The translations under genes and the position numbers were made by a program. Below are positions 35,660 through 45,916 of a stretch of 64,000 nt of DNA, in pieces. The stretch comes from Gavia stellata (lineage: Eukaryota; Chordata; Aves; Gaviiformes; Gaviidae): NCBI RefSeq assembly GCF_030936135.1, contig NC_082620.1, forward strand, positions 1,612,001 to 1,676,000, written 5' to 3'. Under the pieces are notes generated by a model, which was given only the letters and a program-made list of their open reading frames with translations, did no database searches and was not told the DNA's origin. Positions within the stretch are counted from its first letter, which is position 1. The number at the start of each line of letters is the position of its first letter.

Positions 35660-38600
35660 TGACTTGGAGAAGTAGACGTCCTCGGTGGACTGGCGTGGCC
35701 GTGACCTCTTCCTCCTGCGGAAAAGCAGCGGTTTGCCCCCAAAAAAATCACCCCTCACCCATCTTTGGTGGTGGAAAAAATGGTATTTTGGGGTTCGTTG
35801 GGGTTTTTTGGGGGGGTTTTATCTCCATACCGCCGGAGGACGTAGAGGAGAGCAGCCAAGAGGAGGAGGACGAAGAAGACACCAGCGACGGAGCCACTGA
35901 TGACGGCGGTGGATGCCATGGCCTCGGCGCCTGCGGGGACAATTCGGGGGGGGGTTTTGGGGTGAACTGTGCACCCCCTGCACCCCCACCCCCAAATCCT
36001 ACCCCCGCCCCGTGGTCCTCACCTTCGGGCAGGGTCTCGAACTCGTGCTGGGGGCTGTAGGGGCCGTGGCCGTCCGGGGTGAGCGCCTGGACCCGCACCA
36101 CGTAGGCGGTGGCAGGGGACAGCTTGGGGAGGGTGACGGAGGTGCCCTTGCAGCGCAGCACCGAGTAGCTGTTCTCGTCCACCTGGGGGGGTGACATGGG
36201 GGGGACAAGGGTGGAGGTGACAAGGATGGAGGTGACACGGATGGAGGGGGGACGTGGATGGGGACACCGATCGAGACAGGGCTGAAGTCATGACACGGGA
36301 CGGACCTTCTTGCTGTAGGTGACCTCGTACTTCCAGACCCGACTCTGCTGCCGTGGTGGCACCGTCCAGGAGAGGACCAAGCTGGTGGCCGTCCGTCCAT
36401 CCAGGCTCACCGATGTCACCCGGGGGGGCTCTGCCGTGGGGACAGGGACGTCACAGAGGTGCCCCCGTGGTGGAGGGAAGGCGTGGGAGATGCTGGTGGC
36501 CCCTTACCTGTCTGGTTGACGCTGATGGTGGCGGTGGCCACGCTGCGGTGGTGGCTGTAGGACGACACTCCGTTCCGGGCTTCGACGGTGAAGGTGTAGT
36601 TGACATGTGGCTCCAGGTCGGTGACCGTCACCCCCGTTCCCGTCAACCCCCGGGGGGGCTGCGAATAGCGGATCCCCCCATCGCAGGGACGGCACTCCCC
36701 GCTCTCCGGCCAGCACTGCTCGCAGGTGACGCTGTAGGTGACATCCCCACGGCCACCCGGGTCGGCGGGGGGGGACCAACGTAGCTGCACCGTGGCCCCC
36801 AGCCCCACGGCCGTGACACCCTGAGGGGGCGAGGGGGGACCTGGCGGAGGCGGGGGGACGACAGAGAGCAGAGAGGGGGGTCAGGGGGAGGGACGGCCAC
36901 GCCGTGCCTCAGTTTCCCCCCCCCCAAAGGTCACTTACGGGTGCAGGGGTCGGCGGGGGGGTCGGCGGGGGCGCGGAAGAAGCCATCCTGGCAGGGGCAG
37001 GCAGCGGCGGCGGCAGGGGAGGGTAGGGTGTGGGGCGGGCAGGGCTGGCAGCTGCTCAGGGACACGGTGGCCTTGAAGGAGCCGGGGGGACAAGCTGGGG
37101 GACACACACGGATACACACAATGACGTCGGTGAGACCCCAAATCCCCCTTCCCCACCCACGGCATCCTCACCCAGGCGGGTTTTGGGGTGCATCACCCTG
37201 CCAAGCACCCAGAGTGGGGATTTTAGGGTGTTACACCTTATTTTGCAGCTTCTTCATTATTGGGACCCCCCCAGCCCGCCCCTCTCCTGGCTGAGCCCTG
37301 CCGCACTCGCTGCACTGGTGATGCTCTGGGTTAAGGATCCAGGACAGGTGGTTTCGGTGCTGCCACCTCATTCCTCCACCCCAGATTGGGGATTTTAGGG
37401 TATTTTTTGCCTTATTTTGCAGCTTCGTGCCCCACAGGGGCAACAGGACCCCCCCACCCAACCCACCTCTCGCCTGGCTGAGCCCTGCCGCACTCGTTGT
37501 ACTAGTGATGCTTGAGGGTAAGGATCCAGGATGGGGAATTTTGGGGCTAACACCTCATTTCTCTGACCCAGACTGGGGATTTTAGGGTATTTCACCTTAT
37601 TTTTGCAGCTATTATTATTGGGACACCCCCGCCCAAGCCCACCACTCTGAGCCCTTACCGCACTCGCTGCACTAGTGATGCTCAAAGTTAAGGATCGGGG
37701 ATGGGGAATTTTGGAGCCAACACCTCATTTCTCCGCCCCCCTCTTCTATCCCCTGGCATGCGCTGAGCTGGTGCGTCCTCAGCCCCCCCCAATCCCCCCA
37801 ACCACAGCTCCTCACCCCCCCATCCCTATTTACCCCCTCCCCAAGCGCTACCTTGGCATCTCTCTCCCACTTTCTCGTAGCCGGCCCGGCACAGGCACTC
37901 CCCGATGGGCACCAACCACTCGCCGTCGGCGTTGCAGTGCAGCGCCGGAGCTTGGTCGGCCACCGCCTCCTCCACGCACGTCCCCCGCACCTCGGCCAAG
38001 GTCTGCGAGTCGACGCCGGCCACCGTTTCGGGGAAGCGAGCCATTCCCCGTAAAACAGCCGGGCACCTCTTGTAATAAATCCGAACGGAAAGCAATGCCA
38101 CGCAAGCTCCCAAATCCTGGAAAGCCAAGTAGAAACCTTTCCGACGGAGAGGTCCCACCGATCGCACCTCGACGTTGAGTTTAACGATCCGGGAAGCAAA
38201 ATCATCCTGAACGGTGATTTCATCCGGAGCGATGGTGTCGATCTTCTTGAATTGTCTCTTCTGGAAGTTGGTGCCGTAATCCACGTCGGATTCGGCGTAG
38301 TAGAGGTTGAAGGTCTCCTTGCAGGAGCCGCCGCCGGCGGTGGGGAAGCTGTTGCAGTCGCGGACGGTGAATTGGAGCTCGATGAAGATGCGTTGGGCCA
38401 CCCCGCGGTAGATCCAGTTGGTGCGTAGCCAGTTCTCCTGCTCGCCCTCCAGCACGTTGCACACCGAGTAGATGTAGATCAAGGAGTCGTTCAGCACGTT
38501 CTGCAGCAGGTCCCACTGCGCCCCCAAGAGAGAAACGGGGGCTATGGGGGGGGGAAACTGAGGCAGGGCAGGCGGTGCCCCTGTTCCCCGTGGATGCGCT

Positions 38601-41600
38601 TGTCCTCATCCCCATGGATGCCCCTGTCTTCATCTCCATGGGTGTCCCCATCCCCATGGGTGTCCCAGTTCCTATCTCTGTGGAGGTTCCCACCCCCGGT
38701 CCCCAGGGATGTCCCTGTCCTCATCCCCAAGGATGTCCCCGTCCTCATCAGTGTCCCCACCCCCATCGGTGCCCCCATCCTGGATGTCCTCATCCCCGTG
38801 GAGGTCCCCAACCCCATCCCCAGTCCCCAGGGATGTCCCTGTCCCCATCCCCAAGGATGTCCCCATTCCCATGGGTGTCCTTGTCCTCATCCCCAAGGAT
38901 GCCCCCATCCCCATTCCCACGGAGGTCCCCATTCCCATGGAGTTCCCCATGGATATCCCTGTTCCCATCCCCAAGGATGTCCCCGTCCCCATCGGTGTCC
39001 CCATCCCCACTGGTGCCCCCATCCTGGATGTCATCATCCCCGTGGAGGTCCCCAACCACATCCCCAGTCCCCAAGGATGTCCCTGTCCCCATGGGTGTCC
39101 CCATCCCCATGGGTGTCCTTGTCCTCATCCCCAAGGATGCTCCCATCCCCATTCCCACGGAGGTCCCCATTCCCATGGAGTTCCCCATGGATATCCCTGT
39201 TCCCATCCCCAAGGATGTCCCCATCCCCATCGGTGCCCCCATCCCCATGGATGTCCCCAATCCCATCGCCAGTCCCCAGGGATGTCCCTGTCCCCATCCC
39301 CAAGGATGTCCCTGTTCCCATGGGTGTCCCCCTCCCCATGGGTGTCCTTGTCCTCATCCCCAAGGATGCCCCCATCCCCCTTCCCATGGAGGTCCCCATC
39401 CCCATGGAGTTCCCCATAGATATCCCTGTCCCCATCCCCATGGATGCCCCCACGTATGTCCCCATTCCCACCCCCACGGATGTCCCCGTCCCCATAGATG
39501 TCCCCAAGCCCAGTGATATCCCTGTCCCCATGGATGTCCCCATCCCCACGGATGTCCCCATTCCCGGTGCGGGCTCTCGGGGCGGTGCTGGCCGGGGGGC
39601 GGACGCCCGGGTCCCCGGGTGCTCACCCCTTTGCCATAGGGCTGGGTGAGCCAGCCCAGCTCTCCCTGCGCCTTGGCGAAGTCCAGCAGGACCACTGTGG
39701 GGAGAGAGGGGATGTTAGTGGGAGATGCCACCAGGACCCACGGATGGCCCCAGGGCACGCAGGTGCCACCAATACATCCAGATCCCTCTTGGATCTGCGG
39801 ATGTCCCTGGGACCCATGGATGTCCCTCAGGACCCACAGATGTCCCCCAGGATCCATGGATGCCCCTCAGGACCCACGGATGCCCCTCCGGACCCACGGA
39901 TGCCCCCCAGGATCTGTGGATGTCCCTGGGACCCATGGATGTCCCCCAGGATCCGTGGATGCCCCTCAGGACCCACGGATGCCCCTCCGGATCCATGGAT
40001 GCCCCTCCGGACCCACGGATGCCCCTGGGACTCATGGATGTCCCCCAGGATCCACAGATGCCCCTGGGGCCCCTCATGTCCCTCAGGACCCACGGATGCC
40101 CCCCAGGACCCGTGGATGTCCCTCAGGACCCATGGATGTCCCCCTGGATCCACGGATGTCCCCCCGGATCCACGGATGTCTCTGGGACCCATGGATGTCC
40201 CCCAGGATCCATAGGTGTCTTTGGGACCAATGGATGCCCCCCAGGACCCACGGATGCCCCTGGGACCCACGGATGACCCCCCGGATCCACGGATGACCCC
40301 CAGGACCCACGGATGCAGCTGGGACCCAGAGATGCCCCCAGGATCCATGGATGTCCTCGGGACCCACGGATGACCCGAGGACCTGGGACCCACGGATATC
40401 CCCAGGACACGTAGAAACCCCAGGACCCACAGATGCACCCAGTCCCCACAGACGTCCCCATAACCCACGGATGTCCCCAGGACCTGCAAACACCCCTGGG
40501 ACCCACAGATGCTCCCAGTCTCATCAGATTCCCCTGGGACCCCCACGAGAACACCCCCAGGGACCCCCCCAAAAAGAGGGGAAACCGAGGCAGAGCTCGG
40601 CACCGTGCCGAGGCCGGGCAGACCTGCCATGGCATGCCGGCCGCTCTGGCGAGGGCGGTGGCCAGATCCAGCGCCCGGGAGAGGAAGAGGAGGCCGCCGA
40701 GGGCCGGGAGGGAAGTGCTGACGGGTGGCCCCCCCCTTGGTGAATCACCCCCCAGGAATGCACCCGGACGCCTGGGTTCATGCTGGCTGCTGGCGGGACG
40801 GGTCCCAATGGGGTGGGGGAGTTTCGGGGACGGATGCCCCCCCGCCGGCCAACCTCATCTGCTGAGAACGGGCGAGCTCATGACATGCCGCAAGAGGGTA
40901 AAGTCTGGGGGGGAACCCCAAAACCCAGTTGGGGGGACACACGTGGCTCTGTCGTTGTCCCCCCTCCCCGTGCCCGGGGTCAGGAAGGATGCCGGAGCGG
41001 ATATCCCAGCTTTCCTGCGGCTGGAAATCCCCCCGCATGCCTCCGGAGAGCGGAAAGCCGGCGGGGAGGCTGGCGCATGAGCTGAGTTGCTGGGTTCTCT
41101 GCAGGGTGTCCCCCCGCCACGTCCCCCCCGAGGCTGTGCCGGGGGTGAGTCAGGGGAGAAACCCAGGGCTGCGGCTGTTGAGTCAAGGGGTGCAGCACCT
41201 AAGGGTGCACCCACGCCCAGGGCCACCGGCGCCGTTGGCACCCCCGGTGCCATCACCATCTGCACCCCCTCTGCCACTGCCATCACCATCAGCACCGCCG
41301 CCACCAGCTCCATTGCCATCATCAGCACCGCCACCACCTCCACCGCCACCATCATCTGCAGCCCCCGCACCACCATCACCTCCCCTGTCCGCGTCTGCAT
41401 CGCCGGCCCCACTGCCGGCCCCACTGCCGGCCCCACCGCCGGCTGCAGCCCCATTGCCATCGGCACCACCATCCCCACGACCATCTGCAGCCCCGGCACC
41501 ACTGCTGTCACCGTCCCTGTCTGCATCGGCACTGCTGTTGCCATCGCCATCATCACCATCATCGCCATCGCCACCACTGCACGTCTGCATCCCTGTCCCA

Positions 41601-43609
41601 TCCCCAGCTGCATCCTTGTCCCCGTCCCTGTCCTGTCCCCATCCCATCTCAGCCCCAATCCACATCTCAATCCCAATCCCCATCCCCATCGCTATCGCTA
41701 TCCCCATCCCAAGCTTGATCTGAATCCCAATCCCAAAATTAATCCCCACCCCAATCCCATTCCTTTCCATTCCCATCCCAATCCAAATCCCAATCTGAAT
41801 CCCAATCCCATCCCCTCCCATTCCCATCCCAATCCAGATCCCATCCGCTCCCATTCCAACCCCCATCCCAATCTGAATCTCAATCCCAATCCCATCCCAA
41901 TCTGAATCCCAATCCCAAAATGAATCCTCATCCCAATCCCAGATCCCAGTCTGAATCCCAGTCCCAAAACGAATCCCAATCCCAAAATTAATCCCAATCC
42001 CAAAATGAATCCCAGTCTGAATCCCAGTCCCCAAATCCCAATCTGAATCCCCATCCCAATCCCAAATCCCACTCTGAATCCCAGTCCCCAAATGAATCCC
42101 CATCCCAATCCCAAAATGAATCCCCGTCCCAATCCCTTCCCCTCCCACCCCCATCCCAATCCGAATCCAAATCCCAATCTGAATCTTAATCCCATCCCCA
42201 TCCCAATCTGAATCCCATCCCATTCCCCCCCTCCTTGTCCCCCGCTTCCCGGACACCCCAAACCTCGGCGCAGGCGCTGCAGGATCCGTCCGGGACACCC
42301 AGCACCCCCCAACCTCCCCATCCCACCGGATTTCGCCCTCTCCAAGCGATGGGAAGCACCCCCCCCCAACCCCCCCCCAAATCCCGCTGCTCTCCCAACA
42401 CTTTCCCCTATTTTGCACTTTTTTAACCCAAAAAGCCCAATATCCCCAAGGATCCCTCCTGGGAATCGGCACTTTGGGAACGCGCCCCAAATCCCGCAGC
42501 CGCGTCGGGGGGCGGTTGGGGGTCCCCGCCATGGGGTCGCCCCCCTCCGCCTTCCCCCCCAGCACTTCAAAAACCTCATTTGAGGGTTTTTCACCCCATT
42601 TTTATTGGGGGGGGGCGGATTTTCCATCCCAAAGCACCCCCCAGCCTCCGATTTCTTTGCGTTGCGGGCCGGATCCGTCCGTCTTTCCCTCGAGAAGCGA
42701 CGGATAAACCCTTCGGACAGACTTTTTAGAAACCTCAATTTTTTAAAAAATTAAATATATATGAAAAAAAGTGACTTTTCCCTTTTTTTACCCCAAACCC
42801 CCCAATCTGAGCCCAAAAAGCAGCCGGGGAATCGTTGCGAAGCGGAGGCCGGGACGCTGCTTGTTTTTTTCCCAGCACTTTTTGGGGTTTTCCTGACATT
42901 GTTTTCCAGTTCTCCGAGCCGGATCCCGCCCGGCCCATCGCCGGCCATGGGAAACACTCCGTTTTAGGGTGATTTCCCCCTTTTTTGGGTTTTTTTTTTT
43001 TTTTTCTTTTTCAACCCCCCCCCACCCCACCCACTGGGTCAGACCCTTTTTGGGGGGCACCCAGCAGGATCCCGCCCCGGAGCGGGACGCTCTGCGTGGG
43101 AAAAGTTGCCCAAAATTCTTGATTTTCCCCCTATTTTAGCTTTTTCCCCCTTTTTTGAGCTCCCCCCCCCATTTTAACACCCTTTCCCCCCCATTTTAAC
43201 CCTTCCCCCCCCGTTTAAACCCTTTTCCTCCCCATTTTAACCCTTTCCCCCCCCATTTTAACCCTTTCCCCCCCCGAACGCAGCAGCTGGTGCGCCACCA
43301 CCGCACCCTATGGGCACCCCTTTTTTTTTTTGGGGGGGGTGCGCGCCACCCTCCCATCACCCTTTATTTTAGGGGGGGCTCCTCCAGCCCCCCCCCAACC
43401 TCTCAGCTCTCAAAAGTGCCCAAACTTACCCCCAAACCACCCCACCCCTTTGGGTGCGCACCCCAGCCACCCCCCCCCCCCAGCAGCACCCAATAAGTGG
43501 GTTTTGGGGTGGCCCCCCCCCCCAAAGCGCAGAGCTCACCTTCCTCAGCTGCCAGCGGGGAGAGGGCGGTGAGGAGGAGGAGGGTGAAGGCTGGGGGGGT
43601 GCCCGCCAT
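35660..43609 (-). CDS. EPHA2: Ephrin type-A receptor 2, 3' half missing into gap
   Basis: Nine exons on the minus strand: 43609-43540, 39694-39627, 38515-37852, 37094-36939, 36840-36508, 36430-36306, 36182-36023, 35930-35831, 35714-35660 (cut by the gap). Phases join without a break; 577 codons. Domains: signal peptide ([21 protein letters not shown]); ephrin-binding domain ([80 protein letters not shown]); Cys-rich/EGF-like region (CPPHTLP, GFFRAP); two fibronectin III repeats ([36 protein letters not shown]); membrane segment ([20 protein letters not shown]); basic stop-transfer and juxtamembrane EDVYFSKS with its tyrosine. It receives ephrin-A ligands at cell contacts. Kinase, SAM and tail are absent only because of the gap. 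Introns 1-3 hold minisatellites. Confidence 0.97.
37210..37740. repeat. ~175-bp tandem repeat, three copies, EPHA2 intron 3
   Basis: Three long units begin with gggattttagggtrtt at about 37216, 37388 and 37564. Each also carries tgagccctgccgcactcgct and gatgctc followed by gttaaggatccagg. Identity is high but units differ by small indels. Fills most of the intron between exons 37852 and 37094. Confidence 0.9.
38575..39570. repeat. Minisatellite (atccccatggatgtcccc family), EPHA2 intron 2
   Basis: About 1 kb of 18-24-bp units (atccccaaggatgtccc). A ~250-bp higher-order duplication is marked by catccccgtggaggtcccca at about 38787 and 39036. Occupies nearly all of the intron between exons 39627 and 38515. 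Confidence 0.93.
39720..40570. repeat. Minisatellite (ggacccacggatgcccc family), EPHA2 intron 1
   Basis: About 850 bp of 18-bp units (ggacccacggatgcccct, ggatccatggatgtcccc). Related in sequence (ccatggatgtcccc) to the array in intron 2, suggesting spread across exon 39627-39694 or common origin. Confidence 0.93.
41220..41620. repeat. Imperfect trinucleotide-rich block (accatc/gccacc), EPHA2 intron 1
   Basis: About 400 bp rich in caccatc, gccgcc and accacc triplets with a short gccggccccact duplication at 41405-41430. The triplet period keeps frames open on both strands; no gene is inferred. Confidence 0.8.
41640..42235. repeat. Short-period minisatellite (atcccaatcccaaaatga), EPHA2 intron 1
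   Basis: About 600 bp of 6-18-bp units (aatcccaatcccaaaatgaatcc). Six-base atccca/atcccc steps are combined into longer imperfect repeats. Confidence 0.92.
43165..43285. repeat. Short tandem repeat (ccccattttaaccctttcc)
   Basis: Five to six copies of a ~20-bp unit (ccccattttaaccctttcc) in EPHA2 intron 1, within a longer C/T-rich stretch. Confidence 0.88.
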
Positions 43610-44340
43610 AGCCGGGGGGGCTGGGGGGGGCCCGGGGTGCACCCCACGACCGGCTAGCACCCAGCGCTGTGTGGGCGTGTGGGGCTGAGCACCCCGCTCC
43701 TGTTCATTCATGCCCCGAGTGATGTCACCCGGCCACGCCCGCTCTTAAAGAGACAGGAGCTGCTCCCAGTACCCACCAGTATGGGACTGGGAGGGCCCGA
43801 GTGTGAGGATGGGAAGTGGGCCGGGGGTGGGGGGGGGTGTGGGTGTGTGGGACACCTCCCCCCCCCCCCGGGAGCACACCCGTGGGGGGTGTGCGTGGGT
43901 CCCGATCCGTCCGTGGGTGCTGGGTGCTGGGTGCGGGTCCGTCCCGCAGCAGTGTCTCCCCCCGCACCCCCCCCCCCCCCACGAAGGGGTTAACCCCCCC
44001 CCGCCCCCTCCCCTTTCATTCATGAAGCGGCGTGGGAAGGGCGCGGGGGGCGGCAGCCAATGGCGGCAGGGGGCGGGGCCACGCGGCTACTACCGGCTCC
44101 GCCCCCCCCGCCCACCAGTTAGATAGTGGGGGGGCAGGAACTGGGGGGCAGGCTCAGGTGGGGTGCCGGAGGGCGGGCTGGTTTTGGGGGGGCGATGCCC
44201 GCCCCCCCCCCCCCCGCCCCTTTCCCGCGTCCCGAAAGAGGCCGGACCAGAAATCGGCTTTTTCCGGCCCAAAAGTAATGCCGGTTTCTGGCGGGGAGGG
44301 GGGGCCGGGCCCCTGGGGGGGCGGGATCGGGCCCAGCAGC
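43610..44340. other. EPHA2 5' flank
   Basis: CpG- and G/C-run-rich DNA with no coding exon, taken as the EPHA2 promoter and 5' UTR. ARHGEF19, which lies between EPHA2 and CPLANE2 in mammals, is not recognisable here or in the following repeat. Confidence 0.6.
44056..44080 (-). promoter_or_regulatory. EPHA2: EPHA2 promoter-proximal CCAAT and GC box
   Basis: CCAAT at 44057-44061 is followed by ggcggcagggggcggggcc, a GC box (Sp1 type). They lie about 450 bp upstream of the EPHA2 ATG in CpG-rich DNA, a usual place for core promoter elements. Motif match only; the transcription start is not visible. Confidence 0.45.
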
Positions 44341-44349
44341 CCCCCAGCA

Positions 44350-45790
44350 CCCCAAATCTTCCATCAACTGTAGCATCCCCATGATCCCGCAGCACCCCAA
44401 ATCCTGCATCATCCACAGCACCCCAAATCCTCAGCACCCCGCGGCACCCCATGATCCCCCAGCACCCCAAATCCCGCAGCACCCATAGCACCCCGTCCCT
44501 ATCACCCCATTGCACCCCAAATCCCCAGCACCCCCCAGTACCCCAAATCCTGCAGCACCCCATCCCCACAGTCTCACAGCACCCCAAATCCCCCAGCACC
44601 CCATCTCCATCACCCCCCAGCACCCCAAAAACCCCAGCACCCCATCCCCGTCACCCCCCAGCACCCCAAATCCCATGGCACCCCATCCCCAAGATCCCCC
44701 AGCACCCTAAATCCCCCAGCACTCCATCTCCATCACCCCCCAGCACCCCAAATTCTGCAGCACCCCATCCCCAAGATCTCATGGCACCCCAAATCCCCCA
44801 GCACCCCATCTCCGTCACCCCCCAGCACCCCAAAAACCCCAGCACCCCATCTCCGTCACCTCCCAGCACCCCATCCCCGCCACCTCCCAGCACGCCAAAT
44901 CCTGCAGCACCCCATCCCCACAGTCTCACAGCACCCCAAATCCCCCAGCACCCCATCTCCATCACCCCCCAGCACCCCAAAAACCCCAGCACCCCATCCC
45001 CGTCACCCCCCAGCACCCCAAATCCCATGGCACCCCATCCCCAAGATCCCCCAGCACCCTAAATCCCCCAGCACTCCATCTCCATCACCCCCCAGCACCC
45101 CAAATTCTGCAGCACCCCATCCCCAAGATCTCATGGCACCCCAAATCCCCCAGCACCCCATCTCCGTCACCTCCCAGCACCCCATCCCCGCCACCTCCCA
45201 GCACGCCAAATCCTGCAGCACCCCATCCCCAAGATCCCCCAGCACCCCAAATCCCCCAGCACCCCATCCCCGTCACCCCCCAGTACCCCAAATCCCCCAG
45301 CACCCCATCCCCAAGATCTCATGGCACCCCAAATCCCCCAGTATGCCATCCCCAAGATACCCCAGCACCCCAAATCCCCCAGGACCCCAAATCCTGCAGC
45401 ACCCCATCCCCAAGATCCCCCAGCACCCCAAATCCCCCAGCACCCCATCCCCGTCACCCCTCAGCACCCCAAATCCTGCAGCACCCCATCCCCAAGATCC
45501 CCCAGCACCCCAAATCCCCCAGCACCCCATCCCCAAGATCCCCCAGCACCCCAAATCCCCCAGCACCCTCATCCCCATCACCCCCCAGCACCCCAAATCC
45601 TGCAGCACCCCATCCCCAAGATCCCCCAGCACCCCAAATCCCCCAGCACCCCATCCCCGTCACCCCCCAGCACCCCAAATCCTGCAGCACCCCATCCCCA
45701 AGATCTCATGGCACCCCAAATCCCCCAGCACCCCATCTCTGTCACCCCCCCCGCACCCCCCACCCCAGCACCCCAAAGCCCCCAGCACCC
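44350..45790. repeat. Minisatellite (cagcaccccaaatccccc family), EPHA2-CPLANE2 spacer
   Basis: About 1.4 kb of ~25-27-bp units (cagcaccccaaatcccccag; caccccatccccaagatcc), with large internal duplications: 44620-44790 and 44980-45150 are nearly identical. It fills almost the whole spacer between the EPHA2 promoter and the CPLANE2 stop. Confidence 0.95.
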
Positions 45791-45916
45791 CAAATCGGAC
45801 GAGTCAGGGCACCCAAGGCTCTTTTTGGTGGAGAAACATGGATTTTGGTCAAAAAGCACCTTTTCCCCTCCCATTCCCCCCCAACCCCCCCAAACCCGCC
45901 CCGCAAGATGGGGGGT

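Noticed and set aside
41087-42565. Open frames of 270-460 codons in EPHA2 intron 1
   Set aside because: They are triplet- and hexamer-repeat artefacts (accatc, atccca) inside an intron, with low-complexity products and no homology.
35660-43609. EPHA2 as a truncated pseudogene
   Set aside because: All nine exons are in phase, with conserved cysteines and splice sites. The only break is the assembly gap.
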